20,897 nt of DNA from Syntrophaceae bacterium UBA5744. Lineage in GTDB: Bacteria > Desulfobacterota > Syntrophia > Syntrophales > UBA2192. Location: assembly GCA_002419215.1 (NCBI GenBank), contig DIFQ01000041.1:1-20897 (forward strand). Reading direction: 5' to 3'. The position numbers and the translations under genes were made by a program. Of this stretch, positions 1 through 6,825 are shown piece by piece (within the stretch, counting starts at the first letter, position 1; each line of letters opens with the position of its first letter). The notes under the pieces were generated by a model. The model was not told where the DNA came from. It ran no database searches and was given only the letters and a program-made list of their open reading frames with translations.

Positions 1-2
1 CC

Positions 3-182
3 GTCGGATGCCTGGGCTGGGGGCTCTTCCACGTCGCCCCGCTGGCGATCGTGGCGTGCGCCTGGGCGGCCCTCTACGAGAAATCGATTTTAAGCGCCCC
101 GAGGCTGCGGGGCTATGAGTACCCCCGTCGGGCGATAAAAGAGCTCCTGGGCCGAATTCGAGGCCTCAGCGGGCAAAATTAA
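3..182 (+). CDS. C-terminal end of a small membrane protein (partial)
   Basis: An open frame enters from the left edge and stops with TAA at 180-182. It encodes about 59 residues. A hydrophobic stretch rich in Leu, Ala, Val and Trp covers roughly the first 25 residues and could be a membrane segment. A basic tail ending in G-R-I-R-G-L-S-G-Q-N follows. It lies directly upstream of the tail operon on the same strand. A holin or small inner-membrane phage protein is possible but cannot be shown from the fragment, and I do not recognise the family. The frame was chosen because it alone stays open to 182 and gives a plausible membrane-then-basic layout. Confidence 0.45.
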   Translation, partial: VGCLGWGLFHVAPLAIVACAWAALYEKSILSAPRLRGYEYPRRAIKELLGRIRGLSGQN

Positions 183-215
183 GGGGTACCCGGAAGGCCG
201 GGAAACAAGAAAATT

Positions 216-253
216 CCCCCTCACCTCGACCCTCTCCCGCGAGGGGCGAGGGA
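216..253. repeat. GC-rich imperfect palindrome upstream of the first tail gene
   Basis: CCCTC at 230-234 pairs with GAGGG at 241-245 around a 6-nt loop, and TCG at 226-228 pairs with CGA at 247-249. Outer CCCTC and GAGGG copies extend the symmetry. It resembles the dispersed intergenic CCCTCACC...CTCTCCC...GAGGG type of element seen in many proteobacteria. It fills most of the 95-nt gap before the gene at 278 and could form an RNA hairpin in the leader. Function unknown. Confidence 0.45.
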
Positions 254-277
254 GACTGAACGGAAAAGGGACCGTAA

Positions 278-973
278 ATGAGCACCGAGTACGACTACAT
301 CGCGGCGATCGACTCCCTCGTCAAGGGCGACGAGCTGCCCCTAGGAGAGCCCGAAAAGCAGCTTGCCATCGACGCCGCCTTCAAGGAGCACTCGCGCCCC
401 AGGCCCTGGATCGTCGTCGAGGACGAGGCGGGAACCGGCGGGTTCGACTACGCCGTGACGCTGCTGGCCTCCTGGAGCGAGGGCTTCTCCTCGATCCGGA
501 AGATCGAGTACCCCCTGGACGACGACTCCGTCGACGATACGACCCTCCAGGACAACGCCTGGTCGCTCTACACGAAACCGTCGGGCAAGGTTATCCGCTT
601 CCTCGAGGACGCTCCGAAGACGACCGAGCACTTCCGGGTGACCTACACGGCCCTGCACGAGGCCTCGGCCTCGCACTGCACGGTCGACGCCGCCGACGAG
701 CAGGCCGTGCAGATGCTGGCGGCCAGCTATTTCTGCAAGATGCTGGCGGCCTACTTCAGCGCGACCAACGATTCGACCGTCCAGGCCGACAGCGTGGACC
801 ACAAGAGCAAGGCCTCCGAGTACGCCGCGCGGGCAAAGATGTACCGCGAGAGCTATTTCCATCACCTGGGGCAGGAAGAGAACAAGCTGATGCCCGCCTC
901 GGTGACGAGGGACCAGGACCTGCAGCCCTCCTGGAGGGGCGACAAGCTGACGCACCCGAACAAGTACCGCTGA
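278..973 (+). CDS. Putative phage neck / head-tail connector protein
   Basis: The 231-residue protein is acidic in its N-terminal half and helical in its second half, around residues 145-195. It has no motif that I can assign with certainty. The call rests on position: it sits immediately before an HK97 gp10-like protein and a terminator-like protein, where connector, adaptor or neck proteins normally lie. ATG at 278 is preceded by AAGGG at a normal distance. The C-terminus is polar and likely extended. It could also be an unrelated structural protein specific to this phage group. Function is inferred from context only. Confidence 0.55.
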   Translation: MSTEYDYIAAIDSLVKGDELPLGEPEKQLAIDAAFKEHSRPRPWIVVEDEAGTGGFDYAVTLLASWSEGFSSIRKIEYPLDDDSVDDTTLQDNAWSLYTKPSGKVIRFLEDAPKTTEHFRVTYTALHEASASHCTVDAADEQAVQMLAASYFCKMLAAYFSATNDSTVQADSVDHKSKASEYAARAKMYRESYFHHLGQEENKLMPASVTRDQDLQPSWRGDKLTHPNKYR

Positions 974-1000
974 TTTTTTGCAGATAGACGGAGAAACGGC

Positions 1001-1495
1001 GTGCTGGAGCTGAAGATCAAAGCCGACATCCGGGGCCTCGACGAGATGACGGCCCAGTATCCGCAGGCATCCGACCGGGCCCGCAGGGGGAGGCTCGCGG
1101 AGGCGGCCCTTCTGCTCGAGCGGGCCATCAAGGAGACAACGCCGGTGGGCGCGGGCCCGATTCACCTGCGCGACACGATCTTCTCCGAAACGGTGATCCA
1201 GGGCCTGGCCATCTCCGCGGCCCTCGGGACGCCTGCCGTCCACGGCGAGCCCGTCGAGTACGGGACGAAGCCCCACTTCCCGCCCGTCGCCCCGATCCGG
1301 CACTGGGTGGAGCGCAAGCTGGGGCTTTCGGGCAGCGAGGCCGCCGGCGTGGCCTTTGTCATCGCCCGGGCCATCTCGAAGCGGGGCACGAAGCCGGCCA
1401 GGATGTTCGGCCGGGGCGTCGACGAGCAAAAGGCGGCGGTCATTCGGATCCTCGAGCAGATCCCCGACGATATCGTCCGGATGGTGAAGGGATGA
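1001..1495 (+). CDS. HK97 gp10-like phage tail/neck protein
   Basis: The 164-residue protein has the layout of the HK97 gp10-like family: a helical N-terminus ending near A-L-L-L-E-R-A-I-K, then V-G-A-G-P-I-H-L-R-D, then V-E-Y-G-T-K-P-H-F-P-P-V around residues 87-97, and a Gly/Lys-rich R-G-T-K-P-A-R-M-F segment. Proteins of this family sit at the head-tail junction and act in tail joining or completion. The start is GTG at 1001 with GGAG about 8 nt upstream; no ATG fits better. The stop overlaps the next gene by ATGA, so translation is probably coupled. The family call is firm; the exact role is inferred from the family. Confidence 0.82.
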   Translation: MLELKIKADIRGLDEMTAQYPQASDRARRGRLAEAALLLERAIKETTPVGAGPIHLRDTIFSETVIQGLAISAALGTPAVHGEPVEYGTKPHFPPVAPIRHWVERKLGLSGSEAAGVAFVIARAISKRGTKPARMFGRGVDEQKAAVIRILEQIPDDIVRMVKG

Positions 1496-1965
1496 GCCTG
1501 GAGGCAATCAGGGACAACATCGAGGCAACGCTCAACGGCGTGCCCAACATCGGGCGGGTCCACAACTACCTGCGGTGGAGCGCCGACTGGTCGCGGTTCC
1601 TGGACGCCTTCAAGGACACCGAGGGCCGGATCCGGGGCTGCATGTTCGCCCGGCAGTCCGTCGGGACCCGCCGGGACACGATCGGCGAGAACGAGGGCAT
1701 GCACGTCTTCCGGTTCGTCTTTCTCATGGGCCTGAAGGACGCCGATGCGACGGGCATCGTCTTCGACGATCTCCTGGAGTCGATCGTCGCGGCCTTCCAG
1801 GCGGATCTCACCCTGGGCGGCGCCTGCCTGACGACGCACCCGGACTGGGGGCCGCTGGCGGGCCTTGTGGCCCTGCAGATCGACCTGATCGAGCCCCGCA
1901 TGTTCGGGGGCGTGCTGTGCCACTACGCGGAGGGGCGCCTCGAGGCGCTGGAAGCGGACTATTAA
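1492..1965 (+). CDS. Tail terminator-like / minor tail protein
   Basis: The 157-residue protein starts at the ATGA overlap with the gp10-like gene. Tail terminator proteins are usually 130-160 residues and lie between the gp10-like gene and the major tail gene, which matches here. The layout, with an N-terminal helix, mixed beta strands and a compact C-terminus, fits that family, but there is no signature residue to confirm it. A terminator caps the growing tail tube and joins it to the head. The gene ends 19 nt before the next ORF, which has its own AGGAGG. Identity is mostly from synteny. Confidence 0.6.
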   Translation: MSLEAIRDNIEATLNGVPNIGRVHNYLRWSADWSRFLDAFKDTEGRIRGCMFARQSVGTRRDTIGENEGMHVFRFVFLMGLKDADATGIVFDDLLESIVAAFQADLTLGGACLTTHPDWGPLAGLVALQIDLIEPRMFGGVLCHYAEGRLEALEADY

Positions 1966-1984
1966 CCCTCACCAGGAGGCAGTT

Positions 1985-2182
1985 ATGTACCGGTTGAAGA
2001 AAGGCGTGGCGGAATTCGACGTGGTGGACGGCCCGTTCGCCGGGCGCGGCTACCGACGGGGGCGCGTCTACGCGCAGGCGGAGCTCCCGCCCCGGGAAGC
2101 CCATAAATTTGAGACAATCGAGGCCGCGGAGGCCGCCCCCACCGAGGCGCCGGCCGAGGCGAAGGGAGGTAAGAAGCGATGA
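1985..2182 (+). CDS. Small phage protein of unknown function
   Basis: This encodes 65 residues. The first 45 include D-V-V-D-G-P-F-A-G-R-G-Y and look like a small beta-rich fold. The rest is a low-complexity Ala/Glu/Pro tail ending in G-G-K-K-R. A perfect AGGAGG lies about 7 nt before ATG, and the stop overlaps the major tail start as ATGA, so it probably couples translation of the major tail protein. Small proteins at this position occur in many tail operons, but I cannot name the family. The acidic and then basic tail suggests a flexible linker or a chaperone-like accessory. Confidence 0.65.
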   Translation: MYRLKKGVAEFDVVDGPFAGRGYRRGRVYAQAELPPREAHKFETIEAAEAAPTEAPAEAKGGKKR

Positions 2183-3453
2183 GAAACTACCTGGCCGACT
2201 ATGACCTGGTCGCCGTCTCGGCCAACCTCAAGGAGACGGCCCTGAACACGGAGCAGACCCTGGACACCTCGATGCTGGTCGAGAAGGCCACGGTGATCCA
2301 GCTCGACCCCAGGCGCGAGGACAACCGCGACGAGCTGACGGGCAAGGAGGAGGCCGACACGATCTACGACCTGGGCTTCCTGACCGGCGTGTCGCTGAAC
2401 TTCGGCAAGGCCCAGAGCCAGCACTTCGCCTTCGGCTTGGCCTACGGCCTGGGCACCGTCGTCACATCGGGATCCGGGACGGGCTACAAGCACGTCATCA
2501 CGCCGACCAGCTCCATGCTGCTGCCGTCCTTCACGGCGGCTCAGCGCTTCGGGCAGACGATCCTTAAACGCCGCTTCGCCTCGCTGCACGTCGACGTCCT
2601 GAAGGCGACCTTCGAGAAGGACTCCTGGGCCAAGCTCGCCCTGGAATGCAAGGGCACCGGGAAGTACACGGACAGCATGACCAAGGAGACCGTCGCCGCG
2701 GCCTACAACGCCACCTCGCTTACGCTGGACGCCAACGCGGTCCAGGGGGCCGACGCGGCCACGCGGCTGGACAACGTGCACAGCATCCGGGTCCAGGTGC
2801 CGTCCACGCTGGAATGGAAGGACGTGACGTTTACCGTCGTCTCCAACGCAACCCCGGCCGTCATCACCATCTCGGCGCCGGGCGTCGCGGCGACCTCGAC
2901 GAGCTACGAGATCATCTACACCCCCGCCGAGGCGGCCTGGTGCACGTTCCCCTCGCGGGTGACCGAGGGGCGGCCCCTGCGGGTGACCGACTGCGTCCTG
3001 AAGATGGGCGGCAAGTGGAACGGCACGACGTATCTCGAGGGGCACACCATCTCCGACGAGGTGGAGTCGATCGAGTACACCCTGAACAACAACATGATGA
3101 TCGAGTACCGCATCGGCGGCTCCGGCAGCTATGCCAACTACGCCATCCGGCAGGGCCGCCTGCAGACGCTGGCCCTGAACCGCCAGATGCGCGACTTTCT
3201 ACTCCAGCAGCGCATGACGGACAACGAGTATTTCACGGTGCACCTCAAGGTCACGGGCGACGAGTACGCCACGGGCGAGAGCTGCTCCGTCGAGCTGCTC
3301 TTCCCTTCCTGCGGCCTGCTCAAGGTCCCCATCTCGGTCAACGGAAAGATCCTGGCCGAGGCGGGCGATCTGATCGTGATGCAGGACGACACCTACGGCT
3401 CGGTGAGGGCCGAGGTGATCAACAACGTGGCCACCTACGCCGCAACGGCCTGA
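2179..3453 (+). CDS. Major tail (tube) protein
   Basis: The 424-residue protein sits at the major tail position, just before the chaperone pair and the tape measure gene. It is rich in beta-strand patterns (for example residues 200-250, with repeated Val/Thr/Ile and A-T-P-A-V-I-T-I). It has an N-terminal segment suited to tube subunit contacts. It is longer than minimal tube proteins (150-250 residues), and the central 190-260 stretch could be an inserted decoration or Ig-like domain. GGAGGT lies 8 nt upstream, consistent with strong translation. It is followed by a 91-nt gap holding a stable hairpin. The alternative, a contractile sheath, is disfavoured because no separate tube gene follows. 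Confidence 0.72.
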   Translation: MRNYLADYDLVAVSANLKETALNTEQTLDTSMLVEKATVIQLDPRREDNRDELTGKEEADTIYDLGFLTGVSLNFGKAQSQHFAFGLAYGLGTVVTSGSGTGYKHVITPTSSMLLPSFTAAQRFGQTILKRRFASLHVDVLKATFEKDSWAKLALECKGTGKYTDSMTKETVAAAYNATSLTLDANAVQGADAATRLDNVHSIRVQVPSTLEWKDVTFTVVSNATPAVITISAPGVAATSTSYEIIYTPAEAAWCTFPSRVTEGRPLRVTDCVLKMGGKWNGTTYLEGHTISDEVESIEYTLNNNMMIEYRIGGSGSYANYAIRQGRLQTLALNRQMRDFLLQQRMTDNEYFTVHLKVTGDEYATGESCSVELLFPSCGLLKVPISVNGKILAEAGDLIVMQDDTYGSVRAEVINNVATYAATA

Positions 3454-3481
3454 TGACGTGCGTTGATCTTCTCCTTTTGAC

Positions 3482-3508
3482 CCGCCCCTTCCGTCCGGGG
3501 AGGGGCGG
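3482..3508 (+). promoter_or_regulatory. Strong hairpin between major tail and chaperone genes
   Basis: CCGCCCC at 3482-3488 pairs with GGGGCGG at 3502-3508. The stem continues inward (T-A, T-G, C-G, C-G) to about 11 bp with a 5-nt loop. No T-tract follows, so it is not a simple intrinsic terminator. It may stabilise the 3' end of the abundant major tail message or attenuate read-through into less-needed genes. That role is inference. Confidence 0.5.
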
Positions 3509-3544
3509 CCTGAGAGGGAGAAACAAGACACGGAGGCGACGACC

Positions 3545-3922
3545 ATGCTGAAGATTTCCGCAAATCCGTCCCGGGAGAGCCGGCGTTTCGAGTATGCGCC
3601 CGGCGTGGCCTTCTGGGTGCGACCCGTCACGGCGAGCATCCTGCAGGAGCTGCGGCGCGGCTGCCTCACGAGCCGCCTCGCCCCCAACCCGAAGACCCGG
3701 CAGCTCGAGAACCTCGACGAGCTGGACGACGTGAAATTCGACGCCGCCCTTGCCGACTACATCCTGGAGCGCTGGGAGGGCGTCGCGGGCGAGGACGGCG
3801 GGGCCCTGCCCGTGACGGCGGAGAACAAGAAGCTCGTCCTGGACCAGCTCGCCCTGAGCGAGTTCATCTGGGCGGCAGCGAAGAGCCTCGACACGGCGGG
3901 GGCCGAGTTAAAAAACTGCTAG
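3545..3922 (+). CDS. Tail assembly chaperone, zero-frame product (lambda gpG-like)
   Basis: This encodes 125 residues between the major tail and tape measure genes, the position of lambda G. GGAGG lies 8 nt before ATG at 3545. The protein is helical and acidic. It ends E-L-K-N-C just after a slippery run at 3910-3916. Tail assembly chaperones coat the tape measure protein before tube polymerisation and are made in two forms by programmed frameshifting. A -1 slip here would give a fusion of about 243 residues: 124 from this frame plus 119 read from 3916 to the stop at 4273-4275. The family has low sequence conservation, so the call depends on synteny and on the frameshift signal. Confidence 0.78.
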   Translation: MLKISANPSRESRRFEYAPGVAFWVRPVTASILQELRRGCLTSRLAPNPKTRQLENLDELDDVKFDAALADYILERWEGVAGEDGGALPVTAENKKLVLDQLALSEFIWAAAKSLDTAGAELKNC

Positions 3923-3959
3923 ACCTCACCCGGGCCGCCTGCGGCCGCGGCGGTGAGGT
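3910..3959 (+). promoter_or_regulatory. Programmed -1 ribosomal frameshift signal
   Basis: The zero-frame codons are TTA AAA AAC TGC TAG. This places A AAA AAC (3910-3916) exactly in the X-XXY-YYZ register needed for tandem -1 slippage. After a 6-nt spacer, ACCTCACC at 3923-3930 pairs perfectly with GGTGAGGT at 3952-3959. A second GC-rich stem lies inside (GGCCG at 3933-3937 with CGGCC at 3942-3946). The -1 frame is open straight into the following ORF. Heptamer, spacer, structure, synteny and reading frame all agree. Confidence 0.85.
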
Positions 3960-3966
3960 TCCCGTA

Positions 3967-4275
3967 TTGCCGGCCAACGAGGCCGTCTGGGAGCTGCTGA
4001 TGCTGGCGCACCGGCAGTGGCGCTGCGGCGCTTTCGGGCCCATCGGGCTCGACTACGGCGCCCTCTTCGAGATGGCCCGGGCCCTGGGGATCCCGATCGA
4101 CCGCGCCCTCCTGGAGAAGCTCTCCCTGTACGAGGAGGAGATCCTCCGGATGCAGGGCGGGAAGGAAAGCGCCGGCGTCTGCGACGAGAAACAGGCGCGG
4201 GAGTGCCGGGAGCGGATGGGCGAGTATTTCGACGCCGCCTGCGGCAAGTGCTCCCTGAAACCCTCCAAAGGCTGA
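3967..4275 (+). CDS. Chaperone extension domain in the -1 frame (gpT-like, DUF1799-type)
   Basis: The frame is open from before the slippery site, and the first start-like codon is TTG at 3967. From there it encodes 102 residues with W-E-L-L-M-L-A near the start, then Q-W-R-C-G-A-F-G-P-I-G-L-D-Y. This resembles small phage proteins of the DUF1799 type, which follow tail chaperones. It is most likely made as the C-terminal part of the frameshift fusion, the form that would contact the tape measure protein. Independent start at TTG is possible, since GGTGAGG lies about 8 nt upstream, but that stretch is also one arm of the frameshift hairpin. The C-terminus holds four Cys residues in the last 35. 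Confidence 0.75.
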   Translation: MPANEAVWELLMLAHRQWRCGAFGPIGLDYGALFEMARALGIPIDRALLEKLSLYEEEILRMQGGKESAGVCDEKQARECRERMGEYFDAACGKCSLKPSKG

Positions 4276-4279
4276 AGCC

Positions 4280-6448
4280 ATGCCCGACAAGAAAATCTTC
4301 ATCCAGCTCACCGTCGACGACAAGGGCTCCGTCGTGCTGAAGCAGTTCGGCAAGAACGCGGAGGAGTCTCTGGGCAAAGTGGAGGGGAAGTCCGGCTCTT
4401 TTGCCTCGACGATTAAGGGGCACTGGATGGGGATCACGGCCGCGGCGGCCGGCGTGTTCGCCGCGATCGCCAGTCTCGGAAAGGCCTTCGACCTGGCCGA
4501 TCTGGGCGCCAAGGCCATGCAGGCAGAGGACGCCTTCGAGCGCATGGCCGAAAGCGCAGGCATCAACGCCCGCGAGATGGCCGCGCAGATGAAAACAGCC
4601 TCCCAGGGCATCATGGACGATTCCGACCTGATGCAGAAGGCCGCCAAGGGCCTGGCCCAGGGGATGAGCCAGGGAGAGATCCTCGCCCTGATCAAGGACG
4701 TCCGGTTCGCGGCGAGGCTGGCGGGAGAGGACGTCAAAACCGCCTACGAGACCATCAACGACTCCCTGGCAAACCAGATGCCCAGGGCCCTGCGGAAATA
4801 CGGCCTGGTGACCAAGGACGAGTTGAAGCTCCTCGAGAAAGCCCTGCAGGCCGGCGTCGAGGATATCCGGCTGACGGATCTCGCCCTGGCCAACCTCTCC
4901 ATTCAGACCGCGCGGTTCGGCAACGAGGCGAAGAGCGCCAACGAGCGCATGCAGGAAATGCGGGCGACGTGGAACAATCTCAAGGAGGACGCCGGAAAAG
5001 GCATCGTGGCGGTCATTGAGGTCGTCTACCGGGCCGTCAAAGAATCCGGCCAGGCGGGAATCAAGGGCGAGTGGGATCTCCAGGGTACAGCCGAGCAGGC
5101 CTACTCCAGCCGTCACAGGCAGAAGATCACGGCCAAGCCGGAGTCTTTCGAGATCGGAGGCGCCGACCTTCAGCTCCTCAAGGCCCAGCGGGATAAGTTC
5201 GCTATCATCAGGGAGATGGAAGAAAAGGTCGCCCAGAAGGAGGCCCAGAAGAAGCTCGCCGAGATCGCCAAGCTCAACCAGTCCATCGAGGACGCCACGG
5301 CGAAACTGACGCTTTCGGAACTCGAGCAGGCCGAGCGCCAGGCGAAGATCTGGCGCGACCAGGGCGCCGACCGCGTAAAGGTAACCGCCTGGACGGCCGC
5401 GCAGATCGAGGTGATCCGGCAGAAGGAATCCGAGCAGTGGGGCGAGCACGTCCGCCGGATCATGCAGGAAAACGAGAGGGAATACCAGCAGCGCAAGGCA
5501 GTCCAGGACCAGATCGACGCCGTGAAACTCACCGGCATGGAGCGGGTCTACAAGGAGGCTGAGATCCTCCGCGAGCAGGACTATCTCGACGAGGATCTGA
5601 TCCAGGAGTGGATTGGAGCCAAAATCATCGAGACCCGGCGGGACGCCTACGAGACGATCAAGGAATACGCCCAGGGCTACCGGCTGTTCCAGGAGGAGCA
5701 GCTCGATGAGCTGGCGAAAAAATTCCGGGAGGCAGCGATCGACGAAGTCGATATCCAGCGATGGAAAACAAACGAACTCAAGAAGCTCGCCATGCAACGT
5801 GCCCAGTCCACACTGGAAAACACGGATGACTTCGGCGCGGCTGCGGCAGCCCGTTTCGAACTCATGGCCCTGCAGATGCGCTCCAACGCGCAGATCGTGG
5901 CCGACGGCATGGCTGAGGCCTTCGAGGGCGGGTTCAGGACGATCAACGAGGTCTTTTTCGACGCCCTCGAGGGACGCATGAAGTCCTTCACCGATTACAT
6001 GCAGGCCTTCAAATCGATCGTCAACAGGGTCCTGGCGGACATCGCGTCCGAGATGCTGAAGGCGACGGTTCTGAGAGGCATCGCCGGCGGGGGGAGTAGT
6101 ATCTTCAGCCTTTTCGGTGCAGGAGGTGGCTCCGTCAGCGGGACGTACGGGTTGGACATGGCAGGAGGCGATTTTGGAGGGCTCGACATGGCGGGCTTCG
6201 CTGCTGGCGGCCGGCCTCCCCTGGGCAGGCCCTCCCTGGTTGGCGAGAAGGGTCCCGAGCTGTTCATCCCTGACCGGCCGGGGACGATCGTCCCGAACGC
6301 GGCCCTAGCCGGAGCCGGCACGAGCATCACCGTTCCAGTATCGGTCATGGTCCCGGGGCTTACGAAGAGGCAGCTTTCGCAACTGCGCTCCCAGCTCGAG
6401 GAAAGCAACAGCCGCGCCGTCGAACGGTTCGTCAGGGATAATATGTAA
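4280..6448 (+). CDS. Tail tape measure protein
   Basis: This 722-residue protein sets tail length and is ejected with the DNA. A hydrophobic segment of Ala, Val and Ile lies at about residues 50-66. A TMP-like helical region with A-F-E-R-M-A-E-S-A-G follows. Long coiled-coil-prone Glu/Lys/Gln stretches run from about 300 to 520. The C-terminus is Gly-rich and ends with F-A-A-G-G-R-P-P-L-G-R-P-S-L-V-G-E-K-G-P and E-L-F-I-P-D-R-P-G-T-I-V-P-N, the common tail of phage tape measures. At roughly 0.15 nm per residue the tail would be about 105-110 nm (inference). The start lies 4 nt after the chaperone stop, with only a weak ribosome site, suggesting coupling. Identity is secure. Confidence 0.93.
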   Translation: MPDKKIFIQLTVDDKGSVVLKQFGKNAEESLGKVEGKSGSFASTIKGHWMGITAAAAGVFAAIASLGKAFDLADLGAKAMQAEDAFERMAESAGINAREMAAQMKTASQGIMDDSDLMQKAAKGLAQGMSQGEILALIKDVRFAARLAGEDVKTAYETINDSLANQMPRALRKYGLVTKDELKLLEKALQAGVEDIRLTDLALANLSIQTARFGNEAKSANERMQEMRATWNNLKEDAGKGIVAVIEVVYRAVKESGQAGIKGEWDLQGTAEQAYSSRHRQKITAKPESFEIGGADLQLLKAQRDKFAIIREMEEKVAQKEAQKKLAEIAKLNQSIEDATAKLTLSELEQAERQAKIWRDQGADRVKVTAWTAAQIEVIRQKESEQWGEHVRRIMQENEREYQQRKAVQDQIDAVKLTGMERVYKEAEILREQDYLDEDLIQEWIGAKIIETRRDAYETIKEYAQGYRLFQEEQLDELAKKFREAAIDEVDIQRWKTNELKKLAMQRAQSTLENTDDFGAAAAARFELMALQMRSNAQIVADGMAEAFEGGFRTINEVFFDALEGRMKSFTDYMQAFKSIVNRVLADIASEMLKATVLRGIAGGGSSIFSLFGAGGGSVSGTYGLDMAGGDFGGLDMAGFAAGGRPPLGRPSLVGEKGPELFIPDRPGTIVPNAALAGAGTSITVPVSVMVPGLTKRQLSQLRSQLEESNSRAVERFVRDNM

Positions 6449-6825
6449 TGGCCAATATTTCGATCGGCACCGTCACACTCGACCACAACCCCACGAAGAT
6501 GACTCTCGTGCGGCAGGAGAAGAGCTGCTCCGCAGTGCAGACCTATGAGGGGGTCGCCTTCTTCTCTTGGGGAGCATCCATCGTCGGCAGGGAGATCGAC
6601 CTGGAGTTCAGCTATGTGGATTCGGCCATCTTCGACGACCTGGACGATCTGTACAAGGCGGACGCCGCCGTCGTCTTCGACCCCCAGGACGGATCGACGA
6701 AGACCTACAACGTCGAGATCACGCGCCTGGACGGCGAATATCACCGCACGCTTGATTTTACGTCCGGGCACCTCCGCAAGAACATCCGGATCACGTTGCT
6801 GATCCTCAGCCAGGTGGTTGCGTAA
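6448..6825 (+). CDS. Distal-tail-like minor tail protein
   Basis: The 125-residue, largely beta-strand protein is encoded directly after the tape measure gene, overlapping it as TAATG at 6446-6450. It overlaps the next gene in the same way. A distal tail or tip-initiating protein is expected here in siphophages. Features include V-T-L-D-H-N-P near the N-terminus, F-F-S-W-G-A-S-I-V-G-R around residue 40, and V-V-F-D-P-Q-D-G around residues 74-81. I cannot match a named family by motif, so the role is inferred from order and size. It could be a short tip-hub adaptor rather than a true Dit. Confidence 0.6.
   Translation: MANISIGTVTLDHNPTKMTLVRQEKSCSAVQTYEGVAFFSWGASIVGREIDLEFSYVDSAIFDDLDDLYKADAAVVFDPQDGSTKTYNVEITRLDGEYHRTLDFTSGHLRKNIRITLLILSQVVA

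Noticed and set aside
341..1507. Minus-strand open frame of 388 codons
   Set aside because: Low-complexity Arg/Gly/Leu translation antisense to two supported phage genes, with no ribosome site.
2179..3453. Contractile tail sheath protein
   Set aside because: No separate tube gene follows and no contractile baseplate genes are seen. The position and chaperone layout fit a siphovirus major tail protein.
3926..5797. Long minus-strand open frame (623 codons) opposite the tape measure gene
   Set aside because: It is a shadow of a GC-rich coding strand: composition is Leu/Gly/Arg-rich with no motif, and it lies opposite a clearly identified tape measure gene.
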